A stretch of 64,000 bases of DNA, taken from positions 1 to 64,000 of the forward strand of contig JACPUH010000037.1 in assembly GCA_016192345.1 (NCBI GenBank), read 5' to 3'. Below are positions 29,301 to 36,438 of the stretch, piece by piece. The notes below the pieces were generated by a model. The model saw nothing but the letters and a program-made list of their open reading frames with translations, was not told the DNA's origin and did no database searches. The translations under genes and the position numbers were made by a program. This stretch comes from Ignavibacteriales bacterium (GTDB lineage: Bacteria; Bacteroidota; Ignavibacteria; UBA10030). How positions within the stretch are numbered: position 1 is the first letter of the stretch; every line of letters starts with the position of its first letter.

Positions 29301-29528
29301 GGTTGCACCTCCGAGCTGCCGGCCCAGCGATACCTCCGATCCGTCCGGTAAGATCGAATGGGTGATCAGCACGTTGGCTCCGGGGAGCGGTTCACCGGTC
29401 TCTCCGTCGGTCACACGCCCGGTCAATTTCCCGCTCGAGGCGTTCAAGAGGGTCGCGAAGACTGTCAGGAAGAGGACGGTTAACAAAAGTCTACCCATGA
29501 CAGTGGCAAACGAGCTTGGCTGGATCAT
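26382..29528 (-). CDS. TonB-dependent receptor (triad 2)
   Basis: 1048 residues if begun at the ATG at 29528 (GGGG six bases upstream); starts at 29540 and 29498 are also possible. Signal peptide ends around LLNAS. The carboxypeptidase-regulatory-like domain is SGKLTGRVTDGETGEPLPGA onward, then a likely TonB-box region (ELEQVVVTAKRE), plug (GNGLSVRGGAIRETDVRIDG) and barrel ending LGLRVNF. The next gene encodes a GH18 enzyme, so chitin or peptidoglycan fragments are plausible ligands (inference). A promoter at 29936-29964 leaves an untranslated leader of about 400 bases. Confidence 0.9.
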   Translation of the reverse strand: MIQPSSFATVMGRLLLTVLFLTVFATLLNASSGKLTGRVTDGETGEPLPGANVLITHSILPDGSEVSLGRQLGGATDVNGYYFILNVPPGTYVVKASMVGFTSTAQRPIRVELDRTVTIDFTLAMTAIELEQVVVTAKREMIKPDVAGTQEVIMTSRLEQMPVTRMDEFVNRVKGVELVSGAEGNGLSVRGGAIRETDVRIDGISLQDPRSENSYLALNSTTVEEIQVLTGGFQAKYGGIRSGLLNVVTKDGYRDRYTVALKVDQIPAQKKYFGTNPWSDESWIYRIFAGEYALKGVTPGDTTVPIEFRNFQGWANRFTPDRNLDTLDKLELWKRQHPQYRHADKPDLFVEGSITGPFPGAGLPLIGPYAENTTFLLGFKYEDSQLAFPLGPRNNYVDWNTQLKLTTQIASDMRLSINGLYANVETVSGGQTTSYGGALVDASSSFNFLNSTESSVRQQARLLAGDNLWQMFNKSRLQFYNQRYFVGGAKLTHTFDRRAFYTLDFQVGYTDQTLSPFALDTSGADAWFTLPNRNPNLPDIRYPNVPIGGSPNASTNPGSDALNMWRLYGGLQRVDSSYSMVGQFKADVTAQLGRHHQLEAGFSARLQKLFVYTGTWLQAQMAFTPDLWQYYTATPLEMGLYVQDKLEFDGIILNAGIRLDYLNPMKKGFEVGLPVDDHYPELYNNTYQNLDGAWGSYERWLLFRDLLENPPGWPQTENEVQLFASPRLGVSFPITESSKLYFNYGHFYQRPATSFMYNQTIDLAATLLPTPGLTMGKTISYEFGYEQLFLGEFLFNVTAYYKDVRNEPLSRQFINYYRDNIVRAYFPDAYHDVRGIEVRLERPLGSWITFTSMVDYMLQSYGQSGLARVYENRLDAKDEERSANLFNTEPRPRANFNLNIHSPVDFGPNLGGVYWLGEMYLNFFFEWRDGGRILWNPEEADVKNRIYVDAMDFWNMDFRGSKAFRLGGASMEFVVTIKNLTNNKWLIPENMLRTQYDEYKASLRLPHQGGSDKWGQWKSDDGHIKTGWWDAPIFLNPRRVMLGLRVNF

Positions 29529-29935
29529 ACAATACCCCATCGGATGGAAAAAGGGTTTTTATCAGAATCCTCTGGTCCCGGGCGAAAGGAGGTGAATGCC
29601 TTTGCCTACCAGAAGAGGATGAGCGTCTGTTGTGAGAGGGGGTGACCGGTGCCCATGATCGGGGGAAGACCCCGGCAGACCAAGCCGCTCCGTGACATCG
29701 TGCCATAAACGGAGTACGGCGCCTTCAGGTTCTTACGGGACCCAAAGGAGGCGCGGATTGTTACAAAAGAGAATTGGTGATACGGAGTGAACCAATGCTC
29801 GCCCAAATCCGGCACAGCCTGGCAACAACGAAAGGCAAATCACGGTATGACCTCTGCGATGAAGAACGTGCGTTACACACTTGCCCGGAGTTATGGAACA
29901 CCCATCACTCAGTCCGCTCTTCTTCTCACGGCGCA

Positions 29936-29964
29936 AATATAGACAAGGTTACGCCATTTGTCAA
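29936..29964 (-). promoter_or_regulatory. Strong sigma70-like promoter of the triad 2/amino-sugar operon
   Basis: TTGACA (29964-29959), a 17-base spacer and TATATT (29941-29936) on the minus strand, followed by TGC; TATATTTG also fits the Bacteroidota -7 consensus. Expected start of transcription near 29929, some 400 bases ahead of the receptor ATG. Confidence 0.75.
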
Positions 29965-30095
29965 GAGAATATCCGTTGTGAGAACAGAATTAATACATCG
30001 ATCAAAAGTCATTCTCTTTTCTGAGAACGTCCCTCTGCAATATAAAAAAAGGCCTCCTCAGCTTTGGGGATGCCCTTTCGAATTGCGATAAACAA

Positions 30096-30127
30096 GAACC
30101 TGGCCCCGCGCGAACGGAGCCAGGTTC
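30096..30127 (-). terminator. Intrinsic terminator
   Basis: GAACCTGGC (30096-30104) and GCCAGGTTC (30119-30127) pair perfectly; read on the minus strand they are followed by TTGTTTAT. It lies 66 bases beyond the stop of the propeller gene at 30193. Confidence 0.65.
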
Positions 30128-30192
30128 GGAGAAACTTACTTCGACAGCATTGCCGCCAGAAAACAGCGGGATTACTCCTCGTTCCACAAGAA

Positions 30193-31554
30193 TTATTTGA
30201 GGAGCATCATCTTGCCGGACAACCGTTGTGCACCGGAGGTCAGGACATAAACGTAGGTTCCGGAGGGGAGTCGGGCCGCATCGAATGTTGCGGTATACGA
30301 TCCCGCTTCCATCATCCTGTTGACGAGGGTCGATACTTCGCGTCCCATCAGGTCGTACACCTTCAGCGTGGTCACCCCGGCCGAGGCGATCTCAAATTGG
30401 ATCTTGGTCGACGGGTTGAAGGGGTTCGGGAAGTTCTGGGACAGTGTATAGCCGGTCGGAACGATGTTGTCATCACGCTCCACGCTCACACCAAACCCTT
30501 TGATGAACCGGATCACTGCCGGGACTGCCGTGGCGTTGAAGTGGCCGACGTACACGGTGTCTCCCGTCGGACTGAAGGCAAGTCCTCGTGGCAATAACGA
30601 AGTGGGAGCGGGGAGGAATTCATCCCAGGCACTGATATGGAAACTGTCCACCACTGCCTTTGTGGTTGGGTTGTAAGCGTAAGCGGTGTTCGGAGTATAT
30701 GTGTTGGAACTGTTGTTTCCGGCAACCGCCCAAATGTGGCCGGTTGTGGGGTGAACCGCGATCGCTTCCACCCCGGCTCCAAGAAAGATGCTATCTTTCA
30801 ACGCGTATGGCCCAATGGTGCCCGCGCTTGATTCATAGACGTATGTCTTCCAGTCTGTAAAGCGCGGCACGTAGACGTTATTTCCATTACGCGAGACGGC
30901 TATTGCGCGGCCAATGGCAGGGACGGAACTGGAAAATTGGGTCCCCTGAGAGCCATCGGGGTTCAGTATCATCCCGGGGGTTCCACCCAACACCGAACAA
31001 ATAAAATATTCACCATCGTTATTTACGTCAACGGATGCAATGTTGTTTTGCAGTACGTTGACCCCGCCGACTGGACTCAAAAGGAATCTTTTTGCACCTT
31101 GCCCGGTTTTGTAATCAATTTCCCAGATCAAGGGACCCGGCTTATAGGCGAGGGATCCCCAAACGGCCACAAAATTACCATTTGAATGATTAATGTTCCC
31201 GCCGGTTGACCCCGACCTGATGAGCGTATCGGTCACACCCCCTGAACTGAGAATAGTAATCGGGGAAAAACTGGCCTGTGTCCCGTTGGGATTGAAAGCA
31301 AGGATCGGAAAGAGTCTTGCTTTTGTCCCTTCGGCCGTGGTGATCGAATCGCGCGTGGTATTTTCAGAGCGGGTCTGAATCCAGACTTTGCCCGCAGGGT
31401 CAACACCAATGCCGACATTGATGACGCCGCCGATTAATTTGTAGGCGTTGCTGTCTGCAGGGAATGGCCCCGCATACCCATACTTCGTGCTCTGACCGAG
31501 CGAGACCGCGACAAGCGCCAGAAGCACAAGGAAAATCCCGAACAATCTTCTCAT
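30193..31554 (-). CDS. T9SS-exported beta-propeller-like protein
   Basis: 453 residues, start behind CAAGGAGACAATC. Signal peptide to about residue 20 (VSLGQ). The body has repeated beta-rich segments of NHL/YncE style (VGIGVDPAGKVWI, AIAVSRNGNNVYVPRF, AIAVHPTTGHIWAVAG, GLAFSPTGDTVYVGHF), suggesting a seven-bladed propeller. The last 85 residues are a T9SS type A sorting domain (LSQNFPNPFNPSTKIQF). Surface or secreted; ligand unknown. The gene upstream encodes a lipoprotein with a similar propeller-like body, so the two may work together. Confidence 0.82.
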   Translation of the reverse strand: MRRLFGIFLVLLALVAVSLGQSTKYGYAGPFPADSNAYKLIGGVINVGIGVDPAGKVWIQTRSENTTRDSITTAEGTKARLFPILAFNPNGTQASFSPITILSSGGVTDTLIRSGSTGGNINHSNGNFVAVWGSLAYKPGPLIWEIDYKTGQGAKRFLLSPVGGVNVLQNNIASVDVNNDGEYFICSVLGGTPGMILNPDGSQGTQFSSSVPAIGRAIAVSRNGNNVYVPRFTDWKTYVYESSAGTIGPYALKDSIFLGAGVEAIAVHPTTGHIWAVAGNNSSNTYTPNTAYAYNPTTKAVVDSFHISAWDEFLPAPTSLLPRGLAFSPTGDTVYVGHFNATAVPAVIRFIKGFGVSVERDDNIVPTGYTLSQNFPNPFNPSTKIQFEIASAGVTTLKVYDLMGREVSTLVNRMMEAGSYTATFDAARLPSGTYVYVLTSGAQRLSGKMMLLK

Positions 31555-31658
31555 GATTGTCTCCTTGCTAAATGTGAATTGTGTTAGTGAGTGGTGGATT
31601 AGTTGGAAAAAAACGCAATAGTGTAAAAAGAACGCACACCTCTTCCATGAATCACTCC

Positions 31659-32867
31659 TTATTGGCCATAATAAGGAGCGGTGGTTTTGCCCCAGAGTAC
31701 CTTCAGAAGCGCTCCCGAAGTCGTTGAAACATACAGCGCATTACCGTTTCCCCCCATCAATGCCAATATGCCGGTCCCGAACGAGGTCGAGTAAGCGCGG
31801 TAGGGGGACGCGTAGGACTTGGATGGCGCCACGAGAACGAGGTACGCAGGCGCGTTGGTCCCGATGTATAAATAACCATCGGAGGAAAATGTCATCGAGG
31901 TCGGTATAAGCCCCTGTCCGGCAAAAGCCGCGCCAAAGTCAAAATAAACTTCCGGCGTCCCCAGATCTTCACCCGAGATCGCCGCGCGCCAAATTTGGTC
32001 ACCCGAAGCGGTGGTTGCCGCAAAATAGAGATGGCCGCCATAGACCCGGACGGAGCGCACATTGCCGACAAAGGGGAAAGCTTTCGTTGTCGCATTCGGC
32101 CGGATGAGATAGAGATTGGAATTGTTTCCCCCCACCCACAGGTTCTGATTCTGGTCAAACTCGATGTCGGTTGCGAACACCCCTACAGGAAACGCAACCC
32201 AAAGAGCTGCTGCGGATCCGCCCCCGGCGGGAAAACGATACACTGCGCGAATCCCCCGCGCAGTGTAGAGAAAGCCTCCAGGCCCGAATCGGAGAGAGGT
32301 CCACTGGGGTGTTCCTCCCGTTTCGGGAGCATATTCGGACCGTACCCCTGCGGTGGTAAACTTGAAAATTCTGGCGTTGACCCCCTCCGGTTTAATGGAA
32401 ACGGTGAGATTCCCGCTTGCGTCACGTGTCATAGGCCCGGCTGTCTCCGTTGGCCCAAGATTCCCGAAAGCGACGACAGCCGCCGTCAGGTCATACTTCA
32501 CCGTGTTGCTGAACAAGCTGGCGCCCGTGACACCGGTTTTGATCTCAATACCGCTGCCGGGTGTGAGCGGTGATAAAAGTCGCAACTGGGTCGTGCTTGC
32601 GCTCAACAAGGAAGCAGGCGTACCGTTGAAATAGACCGTATTTTCTGAGAGGGTCGCCGAGAAGTTGGTGCCGGTGATGGCCAGCGTGTCGACCGCGGCA
32701 AGCGCGCCGCCCGAGGGAGCAACGCTCGTGATCGTCGGGTCGGGTCGCGGGCTTGCATAGTTCGGGTCGTACAAACTCCCCGTTTTTTCATTTTCACAAC
32801 CGATCAACATCAGAGAAAGAACCGCGATCGGCGCGAGAAGGGACGAGCTGAGAAGTTTCATAATCAT
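31659..32867 (-). CDS. IPT/TIG-domain lipoprotein with propeller-like body
   Basis: 402 residues. The lipobox SLMLIGC places the lipidated Cys at residue 24. Residues 45-128 form an IPT/TIG Ig-like domain (ITSVAPSGGALAAVDTLAIT). The rest resembles an NHL-type propeller (LRFGPGGFLYTARGIRAVYR, DIEFDQNQNLWVGGN, MTFSSDGYLYIGTN). IPT/TIG-plus-NHL lipoproteins are common at the surface of Bacteroidota, often binding polysaccharide. No clear Shine-Dalgarno site is present; the second ATG at 32861 is equally possible. The start lies beside dispersed repeats. Confidence 0.8.
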   Translation of the reverse strand: MIMKLLSSSLLAPIAVLSLMLIGCENEKTGSLYDPNYASPRPDPTITSVAPSGGALAAVDTLAITGTNFSATLSENTVYFNGTPASLLSASTTQLRLLSPLTPGSGIEIKTGVTGASLFSNTVKYDLTAAVVAFGNLGPTETAGPMTRDASGNLTVSIKPEGVNARIFKFTTAGVRSEYAPETGGTPQWTSLRFGPGGFLYTARGIRAVYRFPAGGGSAAALWVAFPVGVFATDIEFDQNQNLWVGGNNSNLYLIRPNATTKAFPFVGNVRSVRVYGGHLYFAATTASGDQIWRAAISGEDLGTPEVYFDFGAAFAGQGLIPTSMTFSSDGYLYIGTNAPAYLVLVAPSKSYASPYRAYSTSFGTGILALMGGNGNALYVSTTSGALLKVLWGKTTAPYYGQ

Positions 32868-32880
32868 GGGAAGGTTTAGA

Positions 32881-32905
32881 GTTTCAAGTTGAAAAGTTCA
32901 AAGTT
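32881..32905. repeat. Direct repeat D, copy 1
   Basis: Begins GTTTCAAGTTGAAAAG and is 24/25 identical to the copy at 33037-33061. The two copies bracket about 130 bases that include the inverted repeat CACACGC/GCGTGTG (32982-32999). Confidence 0.7.
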
Positions 32906-32981
32906 GATGTCAAGTTGCCAAGGCTCCAAAGTGTGGAATGCTATCGCATTCGAAGGTTTGTATAGCCTATATCCGAGTAGT

Positions 32982-32999
32982 CACACGCTAACGCGTGTG
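32982..32999. repeat. Short inverted repeat between direct repeats
   Basis: CACACGC (32982-32988) and GCGTGTG (32993-32999) around a TAAC loop. There is no T-run, so a terminator is unlikely; it may be part of the mobile or REP-like unit bounded by the direct repeats. Confidence 0.45.
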
Positions 33000-33036
33000 T
33001 TGGTAACAGGCTTCCAGCGGCCTCCGGCAGTTTAAA

Positions 33037-33061
33037 GTTTCAAGTTGAAAGGTTCAAAGTT
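33037..33061. repeat. Direct repeat D, copy 2
   Basis: Begins GTTTCAAGTTGAAAGG, matching the copy at 32881. It touches the stop codon (33061-33063) of the PorV-like gene. Confidence 0.7.
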
Positions 33062-34125
33062 TAAAACCCGAATCGCAGCGAGAAGCGCTGCACATCGTTG
33101 AACACACCAAAAGGGGTGTACGCATAATCGAGGGCAAATTTCGTCCCCGCCAGCGAATGTTGGAAGCCGAGACCGTACGAAACGCTATGCTCGTCCGCCG
33201 GACTCACATATCCGATACGAAAGGCAAAGGTGTTCATGAACATATATTCAGCACCGATCCTGATCTGTTCCGGGAAATCGCGCGGGTGTTCCGCGTCCAC
33301 GGCCAGAAGCAACGATTGCGTCTCTCGGTCAAAGTCGAACAGGTCCATCGCGTTGAACGATATTCCCAGCTTGAACGTCAGGGGCAGTTGAAAGCCCTCT
33401 TTCTGGTAGGTGACTTCTCTCGCAAAGTTGCGGACCGTCATACCGATGTTCAGGCTCTTGAACCCGGTTCTGTAGAGGACTCCAAAGTCGAACGCGACAA
33501 CGTCGAGAGAGTTCTTTACTTCCTTCTTCGCGGAATCGCTGACGCCGGTGGCGGCTCCCGAACCATCCGTGATATAGCCCGCTTCGACAATGCCCGTGCC
33601 GAGGTTCTGGTTCACGAACTTCACGTTGCCTCCAACGGAGAATTTATCGGTCAACGAACGGGCATAGCCAATGCCGATGGCGTAGGCATTCGGTTTGAAT
33701 GTGCCGACGTCAAGGAATCCCTGCGAGTTGTTGGCGAGGATGGTCGCCTCGATCTCGCCGTAATCGACATACTGGAAACTGATCCCGATGACGCCGTAGT
33801 CTCCCCCCGCCGGGGCAAAAGCAACCGAGGCGGCGGAATGCTTGATATCCCCGATCCAACTGACCTGGCTCAGGGAGGCTTCGGCAACCATCCCGAGGTT
33901 TGCCATCCCGGCCGTGTTGTAGAACATGGAACTGGAATACCCGTCCGTGGAGGTGAACGCATCCGCAAGCGCAGCCTGGCGCGCGTTCAATCCCACATTG
34001 AGGAACTTCATGCCGGTCTGTGCCAGCTTCTGGTTCGTTCGCTGCGCCGGAGAAAGAGAGGGAAGCAGGGCGACAACGATCGCCACGAGGAGAATTGTCG
34101 CTGTACTATGTGTCCGTTTTCGCAT
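33061..34125 (-). CDS. PorV/PorQ-like outer-membrane protein (triad 3)
   Basis: 354 residues counted from the ATG at 34125, the first start followed by a signal peptide (MRKRTHSTATILL onward, ending SPAQ); the in-frame stretch upstream overlaps the previous gene and looks non-coding. The family block is clear: GMKFLNVGLNARQAALADAF then SSSMFYNTAGMANLG. It is a FadL-type barrel of the PorV/PorQ family ending FSLRFGF, and the third copy in this window. The gap to the FnIII gene is 80 bases. Confidence 0.85.
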   Translation of the reverse strand: MRKRTHSTATILLVAIVVALLPSLSPAQRTNQKLAQTGMKFLNVGLNARQAALADAFTSTDGYSSSMFYNTAGMANLGMVAEASLSQVSWIGDIKHSAASVAFAPAGGDYGVIGISFQYVDYGEIEATILANNSQGFLDVGTFKPNAYAIGIGYARSLTDKFSVGGNVKFVNQNLGTGIVEAGYITDGSGAATGVSDSAKKEVKNSLDVVAFDFGVLYRTGFKSLNIGMTVRNFAREVTYQKEGFQLPLTFKLGISFNAMDLFDFDRETQSLLLAVDAEHPRDFPEQIRIGAEYMFMNTFAFRIGYVSPADEHSVSYGLGFQHSLAGTKFALDYAYTPFGVFNDVQRFSLRFGF

Positions 34126-34205
34126 GGGAAATATCCAATGTTTGATGTGTTTCGATGCCGGGCCGTTCCCCGTGTCGGAAAGCCGGGAGAATTCCGGCAT
34201 TTCAC

Positions 34206-36362
34206 TTATCGAATAACAACCAGTTTTTTCATAACCCGCTCGCCACTGTCCTTGTTCTCGATGATGACCAGGTAGACACCGCTGACGACGACCTGGTTGG
34301 ACGAGGTGATGGAATTCCAATAGGCGTCCCCCGTACCATCGTCATGGACGATTTCCTTGATCAACTCCCCGAGCTCCGTGTAGATCTTGATGACGCAATT
34401 CCCCGGAATGTTGAAGAAGGCGATCTTATCCCCCTCGTTCGGGAAGCGGAGGGAGTTTTCATTGGAGGAAATAATAAAGGGATTGGGAGCGATGCGGATA
34501 TCGCTTGTGCTCGTTCCGGCCGGTCGTTTCAAAAAGGCCGGATCGTACGTTTGGGTGTAGAAACGGCTGCTTTCCAGCTCCCCCGCGGGTGTCCGGGTCA
34601 CCGGGTCCGCTGCAACGGGATTACCGAAGGTCGCCAGGTAGTAATAATATGAGATGCCGCGGACAGCGGTGACGTCGTCATAGGTGTAGGTCCGGGCATT
34701 GGAAGCGTACACGACGCCCTGGTCGGCAGGGCGGGTGCCGCCGGCCTGGAAAACCAACCGGAACGTGCTGTCCGGGCGACCGGTGGCACGGTAGATTCTG
34801 TAACCGACAAAGCCGTTGGCCGATTCCTTCGGGTTCGGCTCCCATGTCAGGCCGATCTTATCGCCCCCCCCGCGTACGCTGAAGGAAGCCGGGGGGTAGG
34901 GGGCTTGAGGGATCTTGAAGCCGGAAAGATAGTTGGCCCGGGCCCGCCTCATCGTTTCCAGCAAGCGGGGCCGTCCAAGCATCACCGAATCGTTCTTCGC
35001 TTTAGTGGTGATGGCGCCGTCTTTGTACTTCTTTCCGATCCGGATTGCCTCTTCGCGGGTCAATCCGTTGACCCCTTCCGCGAACACGATGGTGATACTC
35101 TGGCCGGGGGCCAGCGTATAGGGACCGTAACCGTTGCCGGAGGAAAATCCCCCGGGAGCCCCGACCCCGATATTGGCCATGACGGTTTGCTCGGAAAACT
35201 TTCCTGCCGGGTCGACAAGCCAGGCGTGACGCGGGGCGTGGCCCTCCGTCATCTTCTGGTATTCCTGCTCCATCAGCACGCTGTTGAATTGGCTGTTGTT
35301 GCGCGTCAACGGTTCATCCGACCCGAGATAATTCGACGTCGAAGGTTGGACGGGATCGTCGGAACGATCCGTGGCTGACTTGTCCGCTTTGATGTGGCCG
35401 TAGCCCACGAACTGTGCCCCACCGAGCCGCCAGTTGGTGTCCGCCAACTGCACGTAGTTGTTCGACTGGCTCGGGTTCCAGATCGGGGCGCCGATGTTGT
35501 CAAACGTTGCGGCATTCGGGGAGCTTCCCGCCGGAGGCCTGTTCGCCTGGTTGTGCAGGCCGTGCCACGAGAACTGGACCTTGACATCATTTTCACCGGC
35601 GGGGATAAGCGCGTTGCTGATATCCGGCGGATACCCCCGCGCGTCGTTCATCGTGTTAATGCCCCAGCCTGCGGAGTTGTTGACGACGTAGCGAACCTCC
35701 TGACTTACCGAATAACGGTACTGCCAGTAAAAATACAATCCCGACAGCGTCCTGGCCTGAAGTCCGATCTCCGGGTTGCCGGTGTTGGTGAAAGTCATCT
35801 CGAAAATGTGATAGTTGTCGTGGTGCTGCTGGCTGAAGGCGTAGATCTTTCGTTCCACCGTCAGGCCAATGGACGTGTTCACGAGCGTCACCATGACCCT
35901 GTCCGCCTTAGCGGTATCCGTGACCGCGGTGATTTCCTCCGGGTTGCTGAAGCTTGGGTTGCCGTCCACGAAGACGCGCGTTGGCTCGAACTGTGCGTAG
36001 ACCTCAAATTTCTTGGGGAAGAATTCGTTGTTCCCGTTCACGCGTGGGCCTACGTGCACCACTTTGTACGGGTACACGACATTCCGTTCGTCGGTGAAGT
36101 TGGTTGTGCCGATCCAGAAGCCCTTCGCAGCCTGATTATCCTGGCGTTCGTACTGGGCCGGCCACCGGAGCCCATATTGCTGTTGAAGCACATTGCCTTC
36201 TTCAATCTCCCACCCCTTTTCCGAGAACCAATTGTGGAGCGAACCCACCTGGAGCCACTTGGTCTGCCCTTGAGCGTGTGCGGATCGGGGAGTACAGCAC
36301 AGAGCCAGGACGGCAAGGAGGATCGAAGAGAAGAAAAAATTCCGCTGGAAGAGTATCATCAT
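34206..36362 (-). CDS. Secreted FnIII-type protein of the receptor triad 3
   Basis: 718 residues from ATG 36362, six bases after AAAGGA. A longer reading into upstream DNA would add MPQSREGTKKNILRLKD, which is translated from dispersed repeat A and is not real. Signal peptide ends near SAHAQ. The N-terminal beta-rich domain shares KIYAFSQQHHDNYHIFEM with the triad 2 protein, an FnIII-like domain is at about 500-600 (KIGLTWEPNPKESANGFVGY) and the C-terminal sandwich carries IRIAPNPFIISSNENSLRF. No enzymatic motif; function unknown. Confidence 0.75.
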   Translation of the reverse strand: MMILFQRNFFFSSILLAVLALCCTPRSAHAQGQTKWLQVGSLHNWFSEKGWEIEEGNVLQQQYGLRWPAQYERQDNQAAKGFWIGTTNFTDERNVVYPYKVVHVGPRVNGNNEFFPKKFEVYAQFEPTRVFVDGNPSFSNPEEITAVTDTAKADRVMVTLVNTSIGLTVERKIYAFSQQHHDNYHIFEMTFTNTGNPEIGLQARTLSGLYFYWQYRYSVSQEVRYVVNNSAGWGINTMNDARGYPPDISNALIPAGENDVKVQFSWHGLHNQANRPPAGSSPNAATFDNIGAPIWNPSQSNNYVQLADTNWRLGGAQFVGYGHIKADKSATDRSDDPVQPSTSNYLGSDEPLTRNNSQFNSVLMEQEYQKMTEGHAPRHAWLVDPAGKFSEQTVMANIGVGAPGGFSSGNGYGPYTLAPGQSITIVFAEGVNGLTREEAIRIGKKYKDGAITTKAKNDSVMLGRPRLLETMRRARANYLSGFKIPQAPYPPASFSVRGGGDKIGLTWEPNPKESANGFVGYRIYRATGRPDSTFRLVFQAGGTRPADQGVVYASNARTYTYDDVTAVRGISYYYYLATFGNPVAADPVTRTPAGELESSRFYTQTYDPAFLKRPAGTSTSDIRIAPNPFIISSNENSLRFPNEGDKIAFFNIPGNCVIKIYTELGELIKEIVHDDGTGDAYWNSITSSNQVVVSGVYLVIIENKDSGERVMKKLVVIR

Positions 36363-36384
36363 TGTATCCTTTAGTCTCAAAATA

Positions 36385-36416
36385 TTTTTCTTGGTGCCTT
36401 CGCGACTTTGTGGCAT
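36385..36416. repeat. Dispersed repeat A, copy 2
   Basis: TTTTTCTTGGTGCCTTCGCG followed by ACTTTGTGGCATTC. It is nearly identical to 53324-53358 and lies in the 76-base gap between receptor and FnIII gene, within the coding path of a false N-terminal extension. Confidence 0.75.
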
Positions 36417-36438
36417 TCTTTCCTTGTTCAAAAGGCTG

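Larger units (their letters stand above)
29529..30192. other. Intergenic region with promoter and long leader (664 bases)
   Basis: It holds the terminator of the upstream gene (30096-30127), a possible second hairpin with a T7 run at about 30045-30080 on the minus strand, an AT-rich promoter (29936-29964) and about 400 bases of apparent leader before the receptor. I recognise no riboswitch and no supported coding sequence in the leader. Confidence 0.55.

Noticed and set aside
29529-29930. Possible cobalamin or other riboswitch in the leader ahead of a TonB-dependent receptor.
   Set aside because: I looked for the conserved cobalamin box and other known cores and found none; only an uncharacterised leader can be claimed.
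29733-29936. 67-codon frame inside the presumed leader of triad 2.
   Set aside because: It would begin at the -10 element of the predicted promoter with a GTG and has no ribosome site, so it cannot be expressed from that promoter.
31568-31648. 26-codon frame on the minus strand (MEEVCVLFTLL onward) after the IPT/TIG lipoprotein, with an AAGGAGTGATTC-like site.
   Set aside because: The composition is odd, it lies in an AT-rich spacer that must hold upstream signals for the next gene, and nothing supports it beyond one ribosome-site match.
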